DNA of 64,000 nt from Codonopsis lanceolata (taxonomy: Eukaryota; Streptophyta; Magnoliopsida; Asterales; Campanulaceae), in the NCBI GenBank assembly GCA_013146195.2, contig CM028377.1:7850239-7914238 (forward strand), read 5' to 3'. A program made the position numbers and the translations under genes. Positions 13,233 to 24,457 of this stretch are shown in pieces. Position 1 is the first letter of the stretch, and every line of letters starts with the position of its first letter. Under the pieces are notes generated by a model. It was not told the origin of the DNA and searched no databases. It saw nothing but the letters and a program-made list of their open reading frames with translations.

Positions 13233-15481
13233 TTTGGTGATAGGTGGTGCTTGGAGATAAAGAAGAAGACTCGACAAGTTGATGTAGGAGAAGCAAGAAT
13301 TTACCAGACTCAAATATAGATAAATTCCTTTGGAAAGCTCGATTTGAAGTCTTGGTTGGACTTTTGAAATAACAGAGACTAAATGGATTAGTGAGCTTAC
13401 TCTATAAGGATGGGCCATAGGCATTAATATAGGCAAAAGAGACACCCCTGGGGTTTGAAAGCCCCTAGTCCTGAATTGTTGCCTATGATCATTGAGTTAC
13501 CTAGCTTTTCTGGATTTCCCGGCTTTCCAGACTTTTCTGCTTTCTTGGCTTTTTGGCTTTCCCAGCTTTCCTTTCTTCCCTAACTCCCTATCGGTCTTTT
13601 CTTTGTTTTTTTTTCTTCTCTTTTTTTTTTTTCATTTTTTTTAGAAGTGGCAGACCTTGACATCTTGAAGTAGGACTTACTGATTTTTTTTAAATCGAGA
13701 ATGAACGATGCACTAATCAACTAGTGCTGCATTTATGAAAGGTTAAGAGGGAAGAAGAATTTGGAGATGGCAATTGAGAACAATGGTGAGGAGGTTTTGT
13801 CTTGCCTTCACATATTTTGAAAAACAAAAAGAAAACACATAGAAAAACCTCTTTTTTTTTGAGTAGATTAAAGCATTTGACCGAACCCGAAGGTTGCCTA
13901 CGTTCCTCATTTCGAGGCTCAGGTTATGGTAGTTCAACTCTGTCAGAGAAATTTTCATTTTGCTAATTTTTTTTTGAATTTGAAAGAATAGAGTTTTTTT
14001 TTCTTGCTTGGAGAGAACGAAATTTTTTTTAATGATCATATATATTTTTTTTTGCGAAAAGAAACAATTTTTTTTTGAAAGGAAAAGAGAACTAAGTATC
14101 GCACGTGATTTTTTTTATTTGAAACCCCCCCTTTTTTTTGCAATCCTTGAAATAGGATGTGACGAATATGTACCTATGGACAATCCTTTTAGGAGAGTAA
14201 ACGATAAATAATCAATTCTTTTATTTTTCAGCCCCTGCAAATTTGTTAGTGGTACAAAAGAAAATCAACAAAGATCCCAATATGGATAAACACAACACAT
14301 GATTTAAAGGAAAGAAAACTTTTTGTTTTTGATGATTTTTTTAAAGGTGGAGTAACAGGAAAAATGAGTGCACCAAATGGTAAAAATGGGCGACTCGACG
14401 GATAAAATAGACCCAACATCAGAAAAAAATGTTCAAAAAGAGGAACGGGTCACGTAGGAAAAGGGGTTGGCCCAACCCATAGTCAATTTGGGCACTGTGC
14501 CCACATGAATAGGGGTGGCAAAATGGGTGTTATGGATAAATGGGTGTTAGGCTATTATCCATGGTTATCCATGGATAATAGCCTAACACCCATTTATCCA
14601 TAACACCCATTTTGCCACCCCTACACAAGAATGTGCATGATCCATTTTTCCTTTTGTCCACTTTAACCTTTCATCTTTTCCCCTTTTGTCATTTAGGCTC
14701 TTCTGAATTTCCTCTTAACTTTTTGGTCCGCTTAACGTACTAAAATTATTTTTAAAAAAACTAATAATTTTTTTTTGCTCTTTTTGATTTATTTTTTATG
14801 AACATAATTTTTTTTGAAAAATGAAATTATTATTATATATTTTTTAATGAAAAACGAATATTTTTTTTGAAAAATGAATTTTTTTTCTTTTGCTTTGAGA
14901 ACATGAGTTTCTTTTTACCTTTTTTTTGAAAAGATATTCTTTTTTTTTTAATTTTAGAAAATGAATTTCTCTCTTTTTTGATTTTTTAGAAAAACGATTT
15001 TTTTAGAATTGAAAATTATATACACACACAAGAAGTCAAATAAATATAAAGAGAAAATAAAAAAACAAGCATATAGCTATTAAAGGAAAGAAGATTTTTT
15101 TTGATAATAAAAAAAATACAAACATGTATGCATGTACAAATAATATGACATAATAAAAGAGTATTTACATATTTTGCACGGAATAAATAAATACAATAGA
15201 ATAATAATAATAAAATAAAGCAAAAATAAGCCCTTGCTTTTTTTTATATTATCCTGCCTAAAATTCTATTTTTATCTCTTTTTTTTGTATTCGCAACGGT
15301 CCCTGAAACGAAGCTGCTGCAAGTTTTACAGTTATTTGCACCAATAGACATATATATATATATATATATATATATAAATGCAACATATTTAGCCAAAACA
15401 AAAGAAAACTTCTTTTTTTCTTTTTTTGTGAAAAATGAGTCTAGCCCTCCGTTTTTATTTTCTTTAAAATAAAAACAACGA
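13232..15481 (-). other. Non-coding, T-run-rich stretch, probably 5' internal region of a Tat element
   Basis: It lies inside (left of) the primer-binding site of the minus-strand Tat LTR, so it is probably the element's leader. Very many runs of 6-10 T or A alternate with short GAAAAATGAA-type words (14760-15010). The only distinct items are the MITE at 14510-14623, an AT microsatellite (15350-15376), a GC-poor leader motif GGTTGCCTACGTTCCTC (13891), and a GGGCACTGTGCCC palindrome (14490). No gag or pol frame is seen. Confidence 0.5.
14510..14623. mobile_element. hAT-type MITE, perfect 55-bp palindrome
   Basis: The arms 14510-14564 and 14569-14623 are exact reverse complements around a 4-base loop (TTAT). 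The ends read TAGGGGTGGCAAAATGGG, the terminal inverted repeat seen in many plant hAT MITEs. Flanking 8-mers CACATGAA (14502-14509) and CACAAGAA (14624-14631) match at 7 of 8 positions, the hAT target-duplication length. It has no coding capacity and would be mobilised by a transposase encoded elsewhere. Confidence 0.9.
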
Positions 15482-15499
15482 TCCCTGGTAGAGTCACCA
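15482..15499 (-). other. Primer-binding site of a minus-strand Tat element
   Basis: The minus strand reads TGGTGACTCTACCAGGGA, close to the TGGCGACTCTGCTGGGGA type found next to Ogre/Tat 5' LTRs (tRNA-Arg in that family). It starts three bases inside the LTR end at 15503. Confidence 0.6.
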
Positions 15500-15502
15500 C
15501 TA

Positions 15503-16837
15503 TGAGTGCCCCAGTTTTCACATCTTCGTTTTCCATTAAAGGAGAACGAGAATCAAAACGCTTTAAGGCGCGTGGAATACACCTGACCTCGTTGTGGACT
15601 CAAAATGTGTTACAGAGTCGCTATCTTTATTTTAAGGAAAAATAAAGAAAAACAAAATGTAACTAGATTTTGTAAAAGGGGTTCGGGGGCTAAGTTACGA
15701 GGTGGGAAGGTGTTAGGCACCTAACTCACCCTTTCGGTCTCAAAATATTTTTTGGCTAAAATATGATGTTTTATATTTATTTAGCAGATAAAATAAAGTA
15801 TTTAAAATATATATATTTGTACATATACTATTACAACACTTGCTAGGTCTCCTTTCGGGAGTTAAAAATACATTTATAAATATTTCGCCATAATAATGAC
15901 TCTTTTTAGTGATATTTTCTATAGAAATTTGGGCAGTACAACTGTTTATATTACTTACATTTTACTAGTCTAAATAACACTTTTTATATAATAAAACTTT
16001 AAATGACATACCTCTTGAAGCGTGAGGGTTTTATCCCGTACCAACTAGCTTCTGGCAGGCTTTAGGGTGCGCTCACTCTGTCTTTCAGGGAGAGAAAGAG
16101 TTTTTTTTTATTGCTTTGCTGTTGCGGGAATTCGGGTAGAGCAACTGCTTCCGAAAGTTGCTTTCAGACCTTGGGAACCGGGCGGAGCAACTGGTTGCTT
16201 TTTTGTTGTTGTTTGCTTGCTAACGGCAAAAATCAGGTAGAGCAACTGATTGCTTTTTGCTGATTTGGCATTTGGATTCGAGCAGGACAACTGCTCTTTT
16301 TGGGATTTTTGGATCGGTGGAATAGGGTGAAATCCTAGCAGGGTAACTAGGTTTCACTTTGGCCGGTTGGTTTTGATGTTTGGGGGAGATTTGGTAGAGC
16401 TTTGAAGCTAGAGGAATAAATCTCTCGGCGTTTTCTCGGGAGAGTGATCACTCACTGCGCCGTGAAAGTATGTGAATTCCGAAGCCGGGCACCTGTATTT
16501 ATAGCTGGGAGTGAGGCTTCTTTCACAGTTAAGTTTTCTCTTTCTGTGCTTCATTGGCTTGTATCGCGCGCTTGAGAGATTGCACCGAAGGCAAACTGCT
16601 ACAGTGCACAGAGCACTATTGGGCGCCACCCATAGGGGGAGCTGGCGCCAGGGAGCTTTTTGACCTCTTATTGGCACTTAGGCCCCCTGCATTTGATTGT
16701 TTACGCATCTTGCTTTATTTATTTATTTATTATTTTTTGCATTTTTAACCCTGTAACTTAACATTTGTTAGCTTTTAACAAGTCTTGATATCTCATGTCA
16801 ATGTTACATATCAGAGGTACGAAATTGGGGTGTCTAC
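15503..16837 (-). repeat. Tat 5' LTR (about 1.3 kb)
   Basis: On the minus strand it starts TGTAGACACCCCAATTTCG at 16837 and ends GGGGCACTCA at 15503, with the primer site following. Inside are a TATA box (16496-16503), an array of loose repeats with core GTTGCTCTACCCG (16130-16310), and a splice-donor-like CAAGAGGTATGTC (about 16012). Downstream text GAGTTAGGTGCCTAACACC is shared with the other Tat LTRs at 11230 and 31220. Confidence 0.75.
16496..16503 (-). promoter_or_regulatory. TATA box of the Tat LTR
   Basis: The minus strand reads GCTATAAATACAGG, about 335 bases after the LTR start. It aligns with 12001-12010 and with the plus-strand TATA at 25506. Confidence 0.6.
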
Positions 16838-17058
16838 AGCATGTCTTTCAATTTCGCATGTCTTTCCAATTCCACAATGTCTTTCATGTCCCCACTGTCT
16901 ATTAATATCGCACCGCATTTCGATACCGCATTGTCTTTTAATACTGCACCGCATTTCGATACCGCAATGCTTTTCAATATCGCACTGTATTTCAATGCAA
17001 CAATGTCTTTTAATACCGCATCGTATTTCAATTCCGTACTGTCTTTTAATACTGCACC
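16838..17058. repeat. Minisatellite, left part (interrupted by Tekay element)
   Basis: Units of about 36 bp are built from two 18-base halves, one like GCATTTCGATACCGCANTG and one like TCTTTCAATACCGCACC. Several frames stay open through it only because of the repeat. It resumes at 24458 after the Tekay insertion, so it is one tract of about 500 bp, probably in the 3' internal part of the Tat element ending at 24949. Confidence 0.85.
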
Positions 17059-18299
17059 TGTGACGATCTGACCCGGACCCGAGATGGAATCGCGGGTCGG
17101 ACCCTCCAAATAGGGGAACTAGAAACATGCAAGGACTCAATTATTTAAATCTGACGTGACGCAATATTTTAGACGTAATACGACTCGACACTAAAAGGTC
17201 GGTAATTTAAAAATCTTTTCACCTGATAAAACAATTAAGCCATAAAACCAAGTCTTCGGTGACACTACAAGCCGGAACCCAAGCTAAGCAGTTAATAGAA
17301 CACGAAAGTAAATAAGAGCCAATGAGTTGCTCAGTGGAAGACTATACGTAGAGGACTGATTAGAAGATATACAAAGCTCGACTTGCACAAATACTGGCAT
17401 CAAAATAGAGTTAAAGAACTACCGGTTTTAAAACTACAAGTAGCTAACAATAGAACACAAGTACACGTTCTAAACACATTCCCAAGCATAGTCTAAATGA
17501 CTTGCTTTAAAAACTGATGTAGGAAAAGGTAATTAAAAGCAACCGATAAATATCAAAGCTGTTGAGATCGCACACGACTACCAGCGTTCATCTTCCAAAT
17601 CCTGTTGAGGTTCGCAAACCTACCACAATCTAGGCATCAATTCATGTTGATTCAATGAATACCGGAATTGGGAAAAGTAACTTGTTCATAAAACGGCAAA
17701 AACTACCTCTCAAACAACCCTAAAAGTGTTTCAATATGTCTAAAACCCTAAAAGCAATAAATAGTTGAAATTACAAAAAAACCAGAAACTGACAAGAAAA
17801 CTTCAGTGGCCCGTAACACTATCTAAACGAAGTGTTTTGGCCTTAAAAATGTCTCTTAACTCCACCCGAGTCAAAACGTTATTCCCTTTTCCGCGCGCCC
17901 GATCCAAACGGTTGAGATAATCAAGCGCGAGACTGCCTGCATCAAAAACCCATCGTCCTTGCCAAAGTCAAAAGAATAGAAGAGGACATCTAAAACCACC
18001 TCTTCAACCGCAACGCTGGACCAAAAGAGAAACAAAGGAAGCTCGAACACCGCAAGCCTTAACGAGAAGGACTTGCCTTGCTCAGATCTAAATCAGTAAA
18101 GGGGAATGGGTAAGTCATAAAGACTTGTAAGCTATCAATCATGCATGTTGTGGAAATATGCAACATACAAGGCAAGATATCATCACATAAGCATAGAGAT
18201 CATATATCGAAGATGCACATTGTTTTCACATAAGTGCTCGAAAGTAAATCACATAGGATAAGGATATATGGAGAACCGCTGCCGCTATGTATTTCCTGT
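17059..18299 (-). repeat. Truncated 3' LTR of the Tekay element
   Basis: It aligns with 21888-22692 of the 5' LTR, starting TGTGACGATCTGACCCGG in window orientation. Similarity stops at TTTCCTG (about 18299), where integrase coding begins. It holds about 435 bp (17515-17949) that the other LTR lacks between two AAAAAC hexamers. Confidence 0.85.
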
Positions 18300-18795
18300 C
18301 CAAACATCTAGATATATACTCTGAGATCTCTTTCTTCATTCCATTCCACCAAAACTGTCTATTTAAGTCCCTATACATTTTGGTACTCCTTGGATGTATA
18401 GTGTACTTGACCTTGTGAGCCTCATCATGAACCATACGTTTTACTCCATCGGTAGAAGGAACGCAAACTCTACCTCGAAAGGTTAAAATCCCATCATTAT
18501 TAATCGTAAACTCAGGTGTCTTACTATTACCCAATCCATCAATAATCTTCCTCAGATCAGAATCTGTAGCTTGAGCCTTCTAAATCAATTCAAACAATGC
18601 AGGCGTAGCATGCATAGCAAAGATAGCTCTATGCTCACTCAAAGCTGGACTCAATTCATGGACATCTTTGAGCATCTTCCACTCTTTCATCATCAAGCAA
18701 GACATATACGTCTTCCTACTCAAGGCATCAACAACAATGTGGGCTTTCCCCGGGTGGTATAAGATAGTACAATCGTGATCCTTAAGCTTCTCCAT
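18300..18795 (-). pseudogene. Tekay pol: RNase H end and integrase H2C2 zinc-finger start
   Basis: The minus frame 18795-18580 holds DCTILYHPGKAHIVVDALSRK, the usual linker after gypsy RNase H. A further frame (18534-18300) has HDEAHKVKYTIHPRSTKMY and FWWNGMKKEISEYISRCL, the HHCC finger of integrase. It ends at the first cysteine because the rest is deleted; the residues that follow are translated LTR. Confidence 0.8.
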
Positions 18796-18807
18796 CCATC
18801 GTCTCCG

Positions 18808-19341
18808 TCACATGTTCAACTCCTTTTGTAAAAAGAGATACTTTAAACTCTTGTGATCAGTGAATATCTCGAACTTAGCCCCATAAAGATAGTGTTTCCA
18901 CTTGTGAAGCGCAAATATAATAGCTGCCAACTCAAGATCATGCGTCAGATAATTCTGCTCATAAGGTGATAACTTCCTCAAAGCATAGGCAATAACTCTT
19001 CCATTCTGCATAAGTATGCAACCCAAGCCTTCTAATGAAGTGTCGCTATAGATGATAAAGTTCTCAGAACCACTAGGCAATGCTAAGATAGGAGCCGTAG
19101 TCAACCTCCTTTTCAACTCTTGGAAACTAGCCTCGCACTTTTCACTCCATATAAAAGAAGACTTCTTCTGTGTCAAATTAGTCATCGGAGTAGCAATCTT
19201 CGAGAATCCCTGGATGAACCTACGGTAATAACCTGCCAAGCCCAAGAAACTACGAACTTCGGTCACTGTACTAGGCATCTTCCACTTAGTAACCACCTCA
19301 ACCGTGGATGGATGTACCACAATACCATCACTAGACACCAT
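18808..19341 (-). pseudogene. Tekay pol: RT thumb and RNase H
   Basis: A 177-codon piece of pol. SFLGLAGYYRRFIQGFSKIA (connection) is followed by RNase H with its acidic residues visible in FIIYSDTSLEGLG, LTHDLELAAI and FTDHKSLKYLF. Two stops between 19341 and 19456 separate it from the RT core, so the polyprotein is broken. RNase H would remove genomic RNA during reverse transcription in the virus-like particle. Confidence 0.85.
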
Positions 19342-19455
19342 GTGTCCTAGAAAAGCAACCTGTTCAAGCTAGAAAGCACACTTACTAAACTTCGTATAAA
19401 GTTGCTTCTTATGCAAGATAGAAAGGACCTCTCTCAAATGATTCTCATGCTCCTC

Positions 19456-19923
19456 TCATGACTTCGAGTACACGAGGATATCATCAATAAACACAACCAT
19501 AAAGAAATCAAGATATTCATGAAACACCCTATTCATTAAATCCATAAAGACTGCATGTGCGTTTGTCAAACCAAATGGCATCACAACAAACTCATAATGG
19601 CCATAACGTGTACGAAAAGCTGTCTTCGAAACATCCTTCGCCCGAACTCTCAACTGGTGGTAGCCACTCCTCAAGTCAAACTTGGAATTGACAACTGAAC
19701 CCCGAAGTTGATCAAAGAGATCATCAATGTGTGGTAAGGGATACCTGTTCTTGATAGTAACATGGTTCAACTTTCGATAGTCTATACAAAGCCGTAAACT
19801 ACCATTTTTCTTCCTCACAAATAACATCGGTGCACCCCAAGGAGACATACTCGGTTTAATAAACTCCCTATCAAGAAGTTCCTGCAACTGTTCTTTCAAC
19901 TCTCTCAACTCCGTTGGAGCCAT
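19456..19923 (-). pseudogene. Tekay pol: reverse transcriptase core
   Basis: 156 codons, starting at the MAPTELRELKEQL region and reading through LFVRKKNGSLRLCIDYRKLN, SKFDLRSGYHQLRV and FRTRYGHYEFVVMPFGLTNA. The catalytic block is VVFIDDILVYS, with FIDD in place of YxDD, as is usual in gypsy. The palm and finger motifs look undamaged; a stop follows directly after YSKS. This is the strongest evidence for a Del/Tekay chromovirus. Confidence 0.9.
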
Positions 19924-20535
19924 TCTGTAAGGTGCTCTAGAAATAGGAAAGTCCCTGGCAATAGCTCAATGCAAAACTTTGACTCTCGGTCGGGAGGTAA
20001 AGCATAATCGGTAGAAAAGACATCCGGAAACTCATTAACTATTGGAACATCTTCTAACTTAGCAGTCAACATACTAGTATCAAACACACAAGCTAAATAC
20101 CCCGCACAGCCCCAAGATAAAAGTTGTCTAGGTTGCAAAGCAGAAATAACATGTATACCATTCATAGCATGATCACCCGAAACACAAACTCCAGAATACC
20201 GCGCATGGAAAAAGTGACTCTCTAACGACGACAATATACTAAAGCATGATGAACACAAATCCATTCCATACCAAGAATCACATCAAAGTCTCGAATAGGC
20301 AATACTACCAAATCAACATGTAAGACTCGATCATTAATAGGCACATCACAATCCTTATAAACCTCAAACTCCAACAAGCAATCACCTAACGGTGTAGACA
20401 CCTTAAGTACATAAGGCAACTGAGCAGACAATACACATAAATGCTATAAGAAATGCGATGCAACATAAGAATGAGTAGACCCCGGATCTATAAGAATTTG
20501 AGCCGTATGATCAAAAACTGAGAGAATACCTCCAA
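19924..20535 (-). pseudogene. Tekay protease and protease-RT linker
   Basis: Minus-strand text near 20510-20455 reads ILIDPGSTHSYVASHF, the aspartic-protease active site (D-P-G variant seen in this lineage). It is followed by VLPIRDFDVILGMEWI near 20310-20260, the second conserved protease block. A stop and a frameshift around 20220-20265 separate this from the linker, which continues to the RT. Confidence 0.75.
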
Positions 20536-21693
20536 TAATAGAGGTAGATTCCGGAACACCACGCTGATCAAGCGCCGAGCCTGCACCTTAGGACACCCAT
20601 CACTATCCCTCTTGGACCCAGATTGCTGTATTGAACCCATGGACTGAGCAGCTCGAGACTTAGGACAGTCTTTGAGCCCATGACTAGGATCTCCACAACT
20701 AAGACACGTACCAAGCCTGGTTCTGCACTTCTCACTAGAATGTCCAATCTTGTTACAGTATGAACAAATCAATGGTCCGTTCCCCTAAGTATGTTTCCCC
20801 TGAGAAGTAGGAGCACTACTACCACGACTCTTAGACGGACGCCTATTCTGACGACCATTGCGACGGTTGCCTCGATAGCCTGACCGATTCCCAGAAGACT
20901 GACCTCTCCCCGAATGCTGTGAGGTCACCTACGAAGACTGCCGCTGAGAAGAATGCACAAAAGGCTTCTGCTTGTGCTCCTCAATGTCCCTCTCAATGTT
21001 GTAGGCACAATCCACCGCACTCCAGTAATCTACCAACTGAAGAGACAATAATTGTTTCTTATACTCGTTTCTCAAACCCTTCATGAACCTGTGGGTCCTG
21101 TGTCTCTCATCCAGTACCAGATGTGCACAATAGCGGGACAACTCGATGAATTTAGAAGAATACTGAGCCATACACACTATTCCCTACTTTAGATCCTAGA
21201 ACTCTTTCTCTCTCCGCTGTCTTACCACATTAGGTACATAAGAAGCCCTAAAATCTACCTCAAAGTTAGGCCACACTCGTGCCACATGGTTCATTTTCCA
21301 ACTAGCAAGTAAAACTTCCCACCAATGATTGGCGGCTCCCCTCAGCTTATACACAGCTAAAACCACTTTCTCTTCATCCGTGCAGTCCAAAGCTGCAAAG
21401 ATTTTCTTTAAATCCTTTAGCCATAACTCAGCTATACCAACATCTGCCTCTCCTTCAAACGATGGAGGCTTCATCTTCAAGAACCTCTCCAAGATAGCAT
21501 TATTTTGAGCTCTAGCTTCTAGTGGTACAACATCATTCTGAGGTGGCGATTGCCTCTCCACATTCTCTAGTGGAGGTGGAGGTACATTCTGACCCTGGCC
21601 TAATTGAGCCATCTCAGTCATAAACTCCATCATACGACGATACATGTCCGCCATTTGAGCATTCATATTAACTAGATTCTGTGGTGGTGGCAA
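20488..21693 (-). pseudogene. Tekay gag with two zinc knuckles
   Basis: The capsid part (21693-21196) contains ILERFLKMKPPSFEGEAD, then LWLKDLKKIFAALDCTDEEK and GAANHWWEV. Next comes a C-terminal capsid piece (21177-20929), ELSRYCAHLVLDERHRTHRF, after an in-frame stop. A basic Gly/Arg/Ser-rich stretch and two CCHC knuckles follow: CSYCNKIGHSSEKC and CLSCGDPSHGLKDC (around 20765-20675). At least three stops break the frame. Gag would form the virus-like particle and bind RNA. Confidence 0.85.
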
Positions 21694-21873
21694 CTCTGCC
21701 TCAGGCTCATCGGGAACTCTCCTGGGTCAGCCTCTACCTTGGCCAACTTTAGCTCCTTTATGAACCACCATCAAACACCTATAAAAATTCATTCAGCGTT
21801 AGAACATCACACAAAGAACTAACCCACCTAGGCAATAGAACCTATCCTGGCCGATAGCTAACATATAAAAACT

Positions 21874-21885
21874 GCTCTGATACCA
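21874..21885 (-). other. Primer-binding site of the Tekay element (tRNA-iMet)
   Basis: The minus strand reads TGGTATCAGAGC, complementary to the 3' end of plant initiator tRNA-Met. It starts two bases after the 5' LTR end. Confidence 0.9.
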
Positions 21886-21887
21886 AC

Positions 21888-24457
21888 TGTGACGACCCGA
21901 CCCAGACCTAAGATGGAATCGCTGGTCGAATCGTCCAAATAGGGGGACTAGAAACATGCAAGGACTCAATTTTTTAAATCTGACGTGACACAACATTTCA
22001 GACGTAATACGGCTCGACACTAAAAGGTTGGTAATTTAAAAATCTTTTCACTTGGTAAAACGATTAAGTAATAAAACCATGTCTTCAGCGACACTACAAG
22101 CTGGAACCCAAGCTAAGCAATTAATAGAACAAGAAAGTAAATAAGAGCCAATGAGATGCTCAGCAGAAGACTATACGTAGAGGACTAATTAGAAGATATA
22201 CAAAGCTCGGCTTGCACAAATGCCGACATCAAAATAGTGTTAAAGAACTACCAGTTTTAAAACTACAAGTAGCTAACAATTGAACACAAGTACAAGTTCT
22301 AAACATATTCCCAAGCATAGTCTAAATGACTTGCTTTAAAAACCCATCGTCCTTGCCAAAGCCAAAAGAATAGAAGTGGACATCTAAAACTACCTCCTCA
22401 ACCGCAACGCCAGACTAAAAGAGAAACAAAGGAAGATCGAACACCGCAAGCCTTAATGAGAAGGACTTGCCTTGCTAAGATCTAAAACAGTAAAGGGGAA
22501 TGGGTAAGTCATAAAGACTTGTAAGCTATCAATCATGAATGTCATGGCAATATGCAACATACAAGGCAATATATCATCACATAAGCATAGAGATCATATA
22601 TCGAAGATGCATATTGTTTTCACATAAGTGCTCAAAAGTAAATCACATAGGATAATGATATATGGAGAACCGGTGCCGCTACGTAGTTCCTGCATTCAAG
22701 CGTTATCTGGAATGTGAGGTGTCAGATGGTTGTGAATATATCGACCTTCCGAGGAGATGTTCGGGATAGACACACCAATGTGCTTTATTGGTTACAACAA
22801 AGGGGCTACTTCCCCACTGCTGCCACAATGGAGGTGTGTGTGAGAAAGACCAAATATGCCAGCCGGATTCATGAAATTGCCAAGTAGGTGTTTACTCAAC
22901 AAATTCTCAAGTAGCAAACGAGCTCGACAAAAGCGATCTCGTTTATGACAAGTTGATATTCTCATCAATAAATCTAGTAGGGTTGTGCTCGACAAGAGCG
23001 AACACAACATGTCAAATAGGCATTCAATTATATGGCATTTTTAAAATCAAGCATTATGGCCAATCCAATTCAAGAGTCTAGAACTAGTATTCTAGTGAAA
23101 CGCATTTAAGAACGTCGTTGGGATTGATCATTGACCTGGTATTGTTCAAAGGCTCGCTAATGTTGACTCCGTTGAGTCATTTCTATAAATCCAACCAAAT
23201 CGAGTTAAAATACTAATTGTATTCCAAACTCTTTTCTAAGTTATTGAATCAGTTAGACTAGGTCATTAATCTATATAATAGCCATAGCTAAGAATTATCA
23301 TAGATTCCCAAATTAAGGAACCCTAGAATCATGATTTCCAAATAATTGTCGAAAGCCTATGATCCAAGAACAATAGTTATTCCAAATATTGCATAGAACA
23401 CTTTTAATTCTAGGCTTAGCACCAAAACAAATCAATTGAGTTCATACCCAAATATTCCCAGATTTTATATAACTCTCTAAAACATCTTATTACATGGAAG
23501 AAAGGGATAGCATGTTATATCTAGCATACAAAACCATAAGGGGAATCAATAGCTTACCTCAAGCCAAGCAAAAGATGAAAGCAAAGAAAACTAATTGGAG
23601 AAAAGCGATCTCTTTGTCGGCGGCTTTGAAACGGTTGTCTCGAAATCGAAAACGGGTCTTGAAATCTCTTGGAGGCCAAACCCTCACATACTATCTCACC
23701 AAGACTCTCCCATACAAGCTCTCTCAAGAACAAGGAAATAAGAAAGGGAAGAATGAATGGAAGTAAAGGCTTTCACAAACCCATGTAGATGTAATCGAAT
23801 GTTTAGGGTGAGTGGAGTACACATGTCACATGGAGAGTGAGGGAGATAAGGTTAATAAACTTAATTAGACCTAGGTTAGACTAATAATGGTCTAATACAA
23901 TTGATTAAGATCACTAATGGTTAGGGTTTAGTAAGGGTACAAGGGTAATCAACCAGATATTGCAGAAAATCTTGACATGCTGAAAGCCAATTGTTTGGGT
24001 GGCTGGACTGAACATCTATGAAGGTGCTCGGTTGACTGGGTCGAACACTTCTAAGAGTGTTCGGTTGGCATGGCCGAACTTCTCTCAAGAAGTTCGGTGG
24101 TTAGGTCAGAACAAGGTTTCAGGTCATAATCAAGGTCAATCGGGTCCAGAATTGAAGGTATAACACACATAGGGCAAAGGCTACTCAAAGAAGCAATAAC
24201 ATGTATTAAGATACATATTGAAATGATAAAAGACTCATATAAACTCATCTAAGTCTATACGGACCAAAGCATGAATCAAGGTAGGCAAACAAGAACAACA
24301 CAAGGTGTAGAAGTCTCATACGGCAATTGCGACTCAACCAAGGAACACAACCAAGTCAAACATGTTAGATATATTACTTAGCATGTTAAATACACATATT
24401 AAACATGTTAAACAAGTATAGAAGACATGTTACACAAGTAGGGTTTGGGTTCTCACA
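21888..24457 (-). repeat. 5' LTR of the Tekay element (about 2.6 kb)
   Basis: On the minus strand it runs from TGTGAGAACCC (24457) to GTCGTCACA (21888). It is bounded by the target duplication on one side and the primer site on the other. The part 21888-22692 aligns with the truncated 3' LTR. The rest, including an open frame at 23494-23766, has no protein similarity I recognise. The GTTCGGTTG repeats at 24010-24095 are LTR text. Confidence 0.85.

Larger units (their letters stand above)
17059..24457 (-). mobile_element. Tekay/Del-lineage chromovirus (Ty3/gypsy), internally deleted
   Basis: Seen: a 5-bp direct duplication GCACC at 17054-17058 and 24458-24462, with outer ends TGTGACG and TCTCACA. 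The order on the minus strand is 5' LTR, tRNA-iMet primer site, Gag with two zinc knuckles, protease, reverse transcriptase, RNase H and integrase zinc-finger start. A truncated 3' LTR follows. The integrase core, any chromodomain and the first 1.7 kb or so of the 3' LTR are gone, joined at 18299/18300. Tekay assignment rests on the RT text (for example MAPTELRELKEQLQELLD) and the long LTR. Many stops and frameshifts make it inactive. Confidence 0.85.

Noticed and set aside
16838..17058. CRISPR-like array (regular short repeats)
   Set aside because: Units abut without unique spacers, and the context is a plant retrotransposon.
16785..17140. Overlapping open frames of about 76-109 codons on both strands with repeated peptide units (also 24405-24793)
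   Set aside because: The minisatellite unit length is a multiple of three and lacks stops, so frames stay open by repetition. No start context, no known protein, and the tract crosses an element boundary.
21874..21885. tRNA gene suggested by TGGTATCAGAGC matches (also 56005)
   Set aside because: Only the 12-18 base complement of a tRNA 3' end is present, next to LTR ends; these are primer-binding sites, and no cloverleaf could be drawn.
23494..23766. 90-codon basic open frame that could be a small host gene
   Set aside because: Once the target duplication is paired, it lies within the 5' LTR of the Tekay element and has no known domain.
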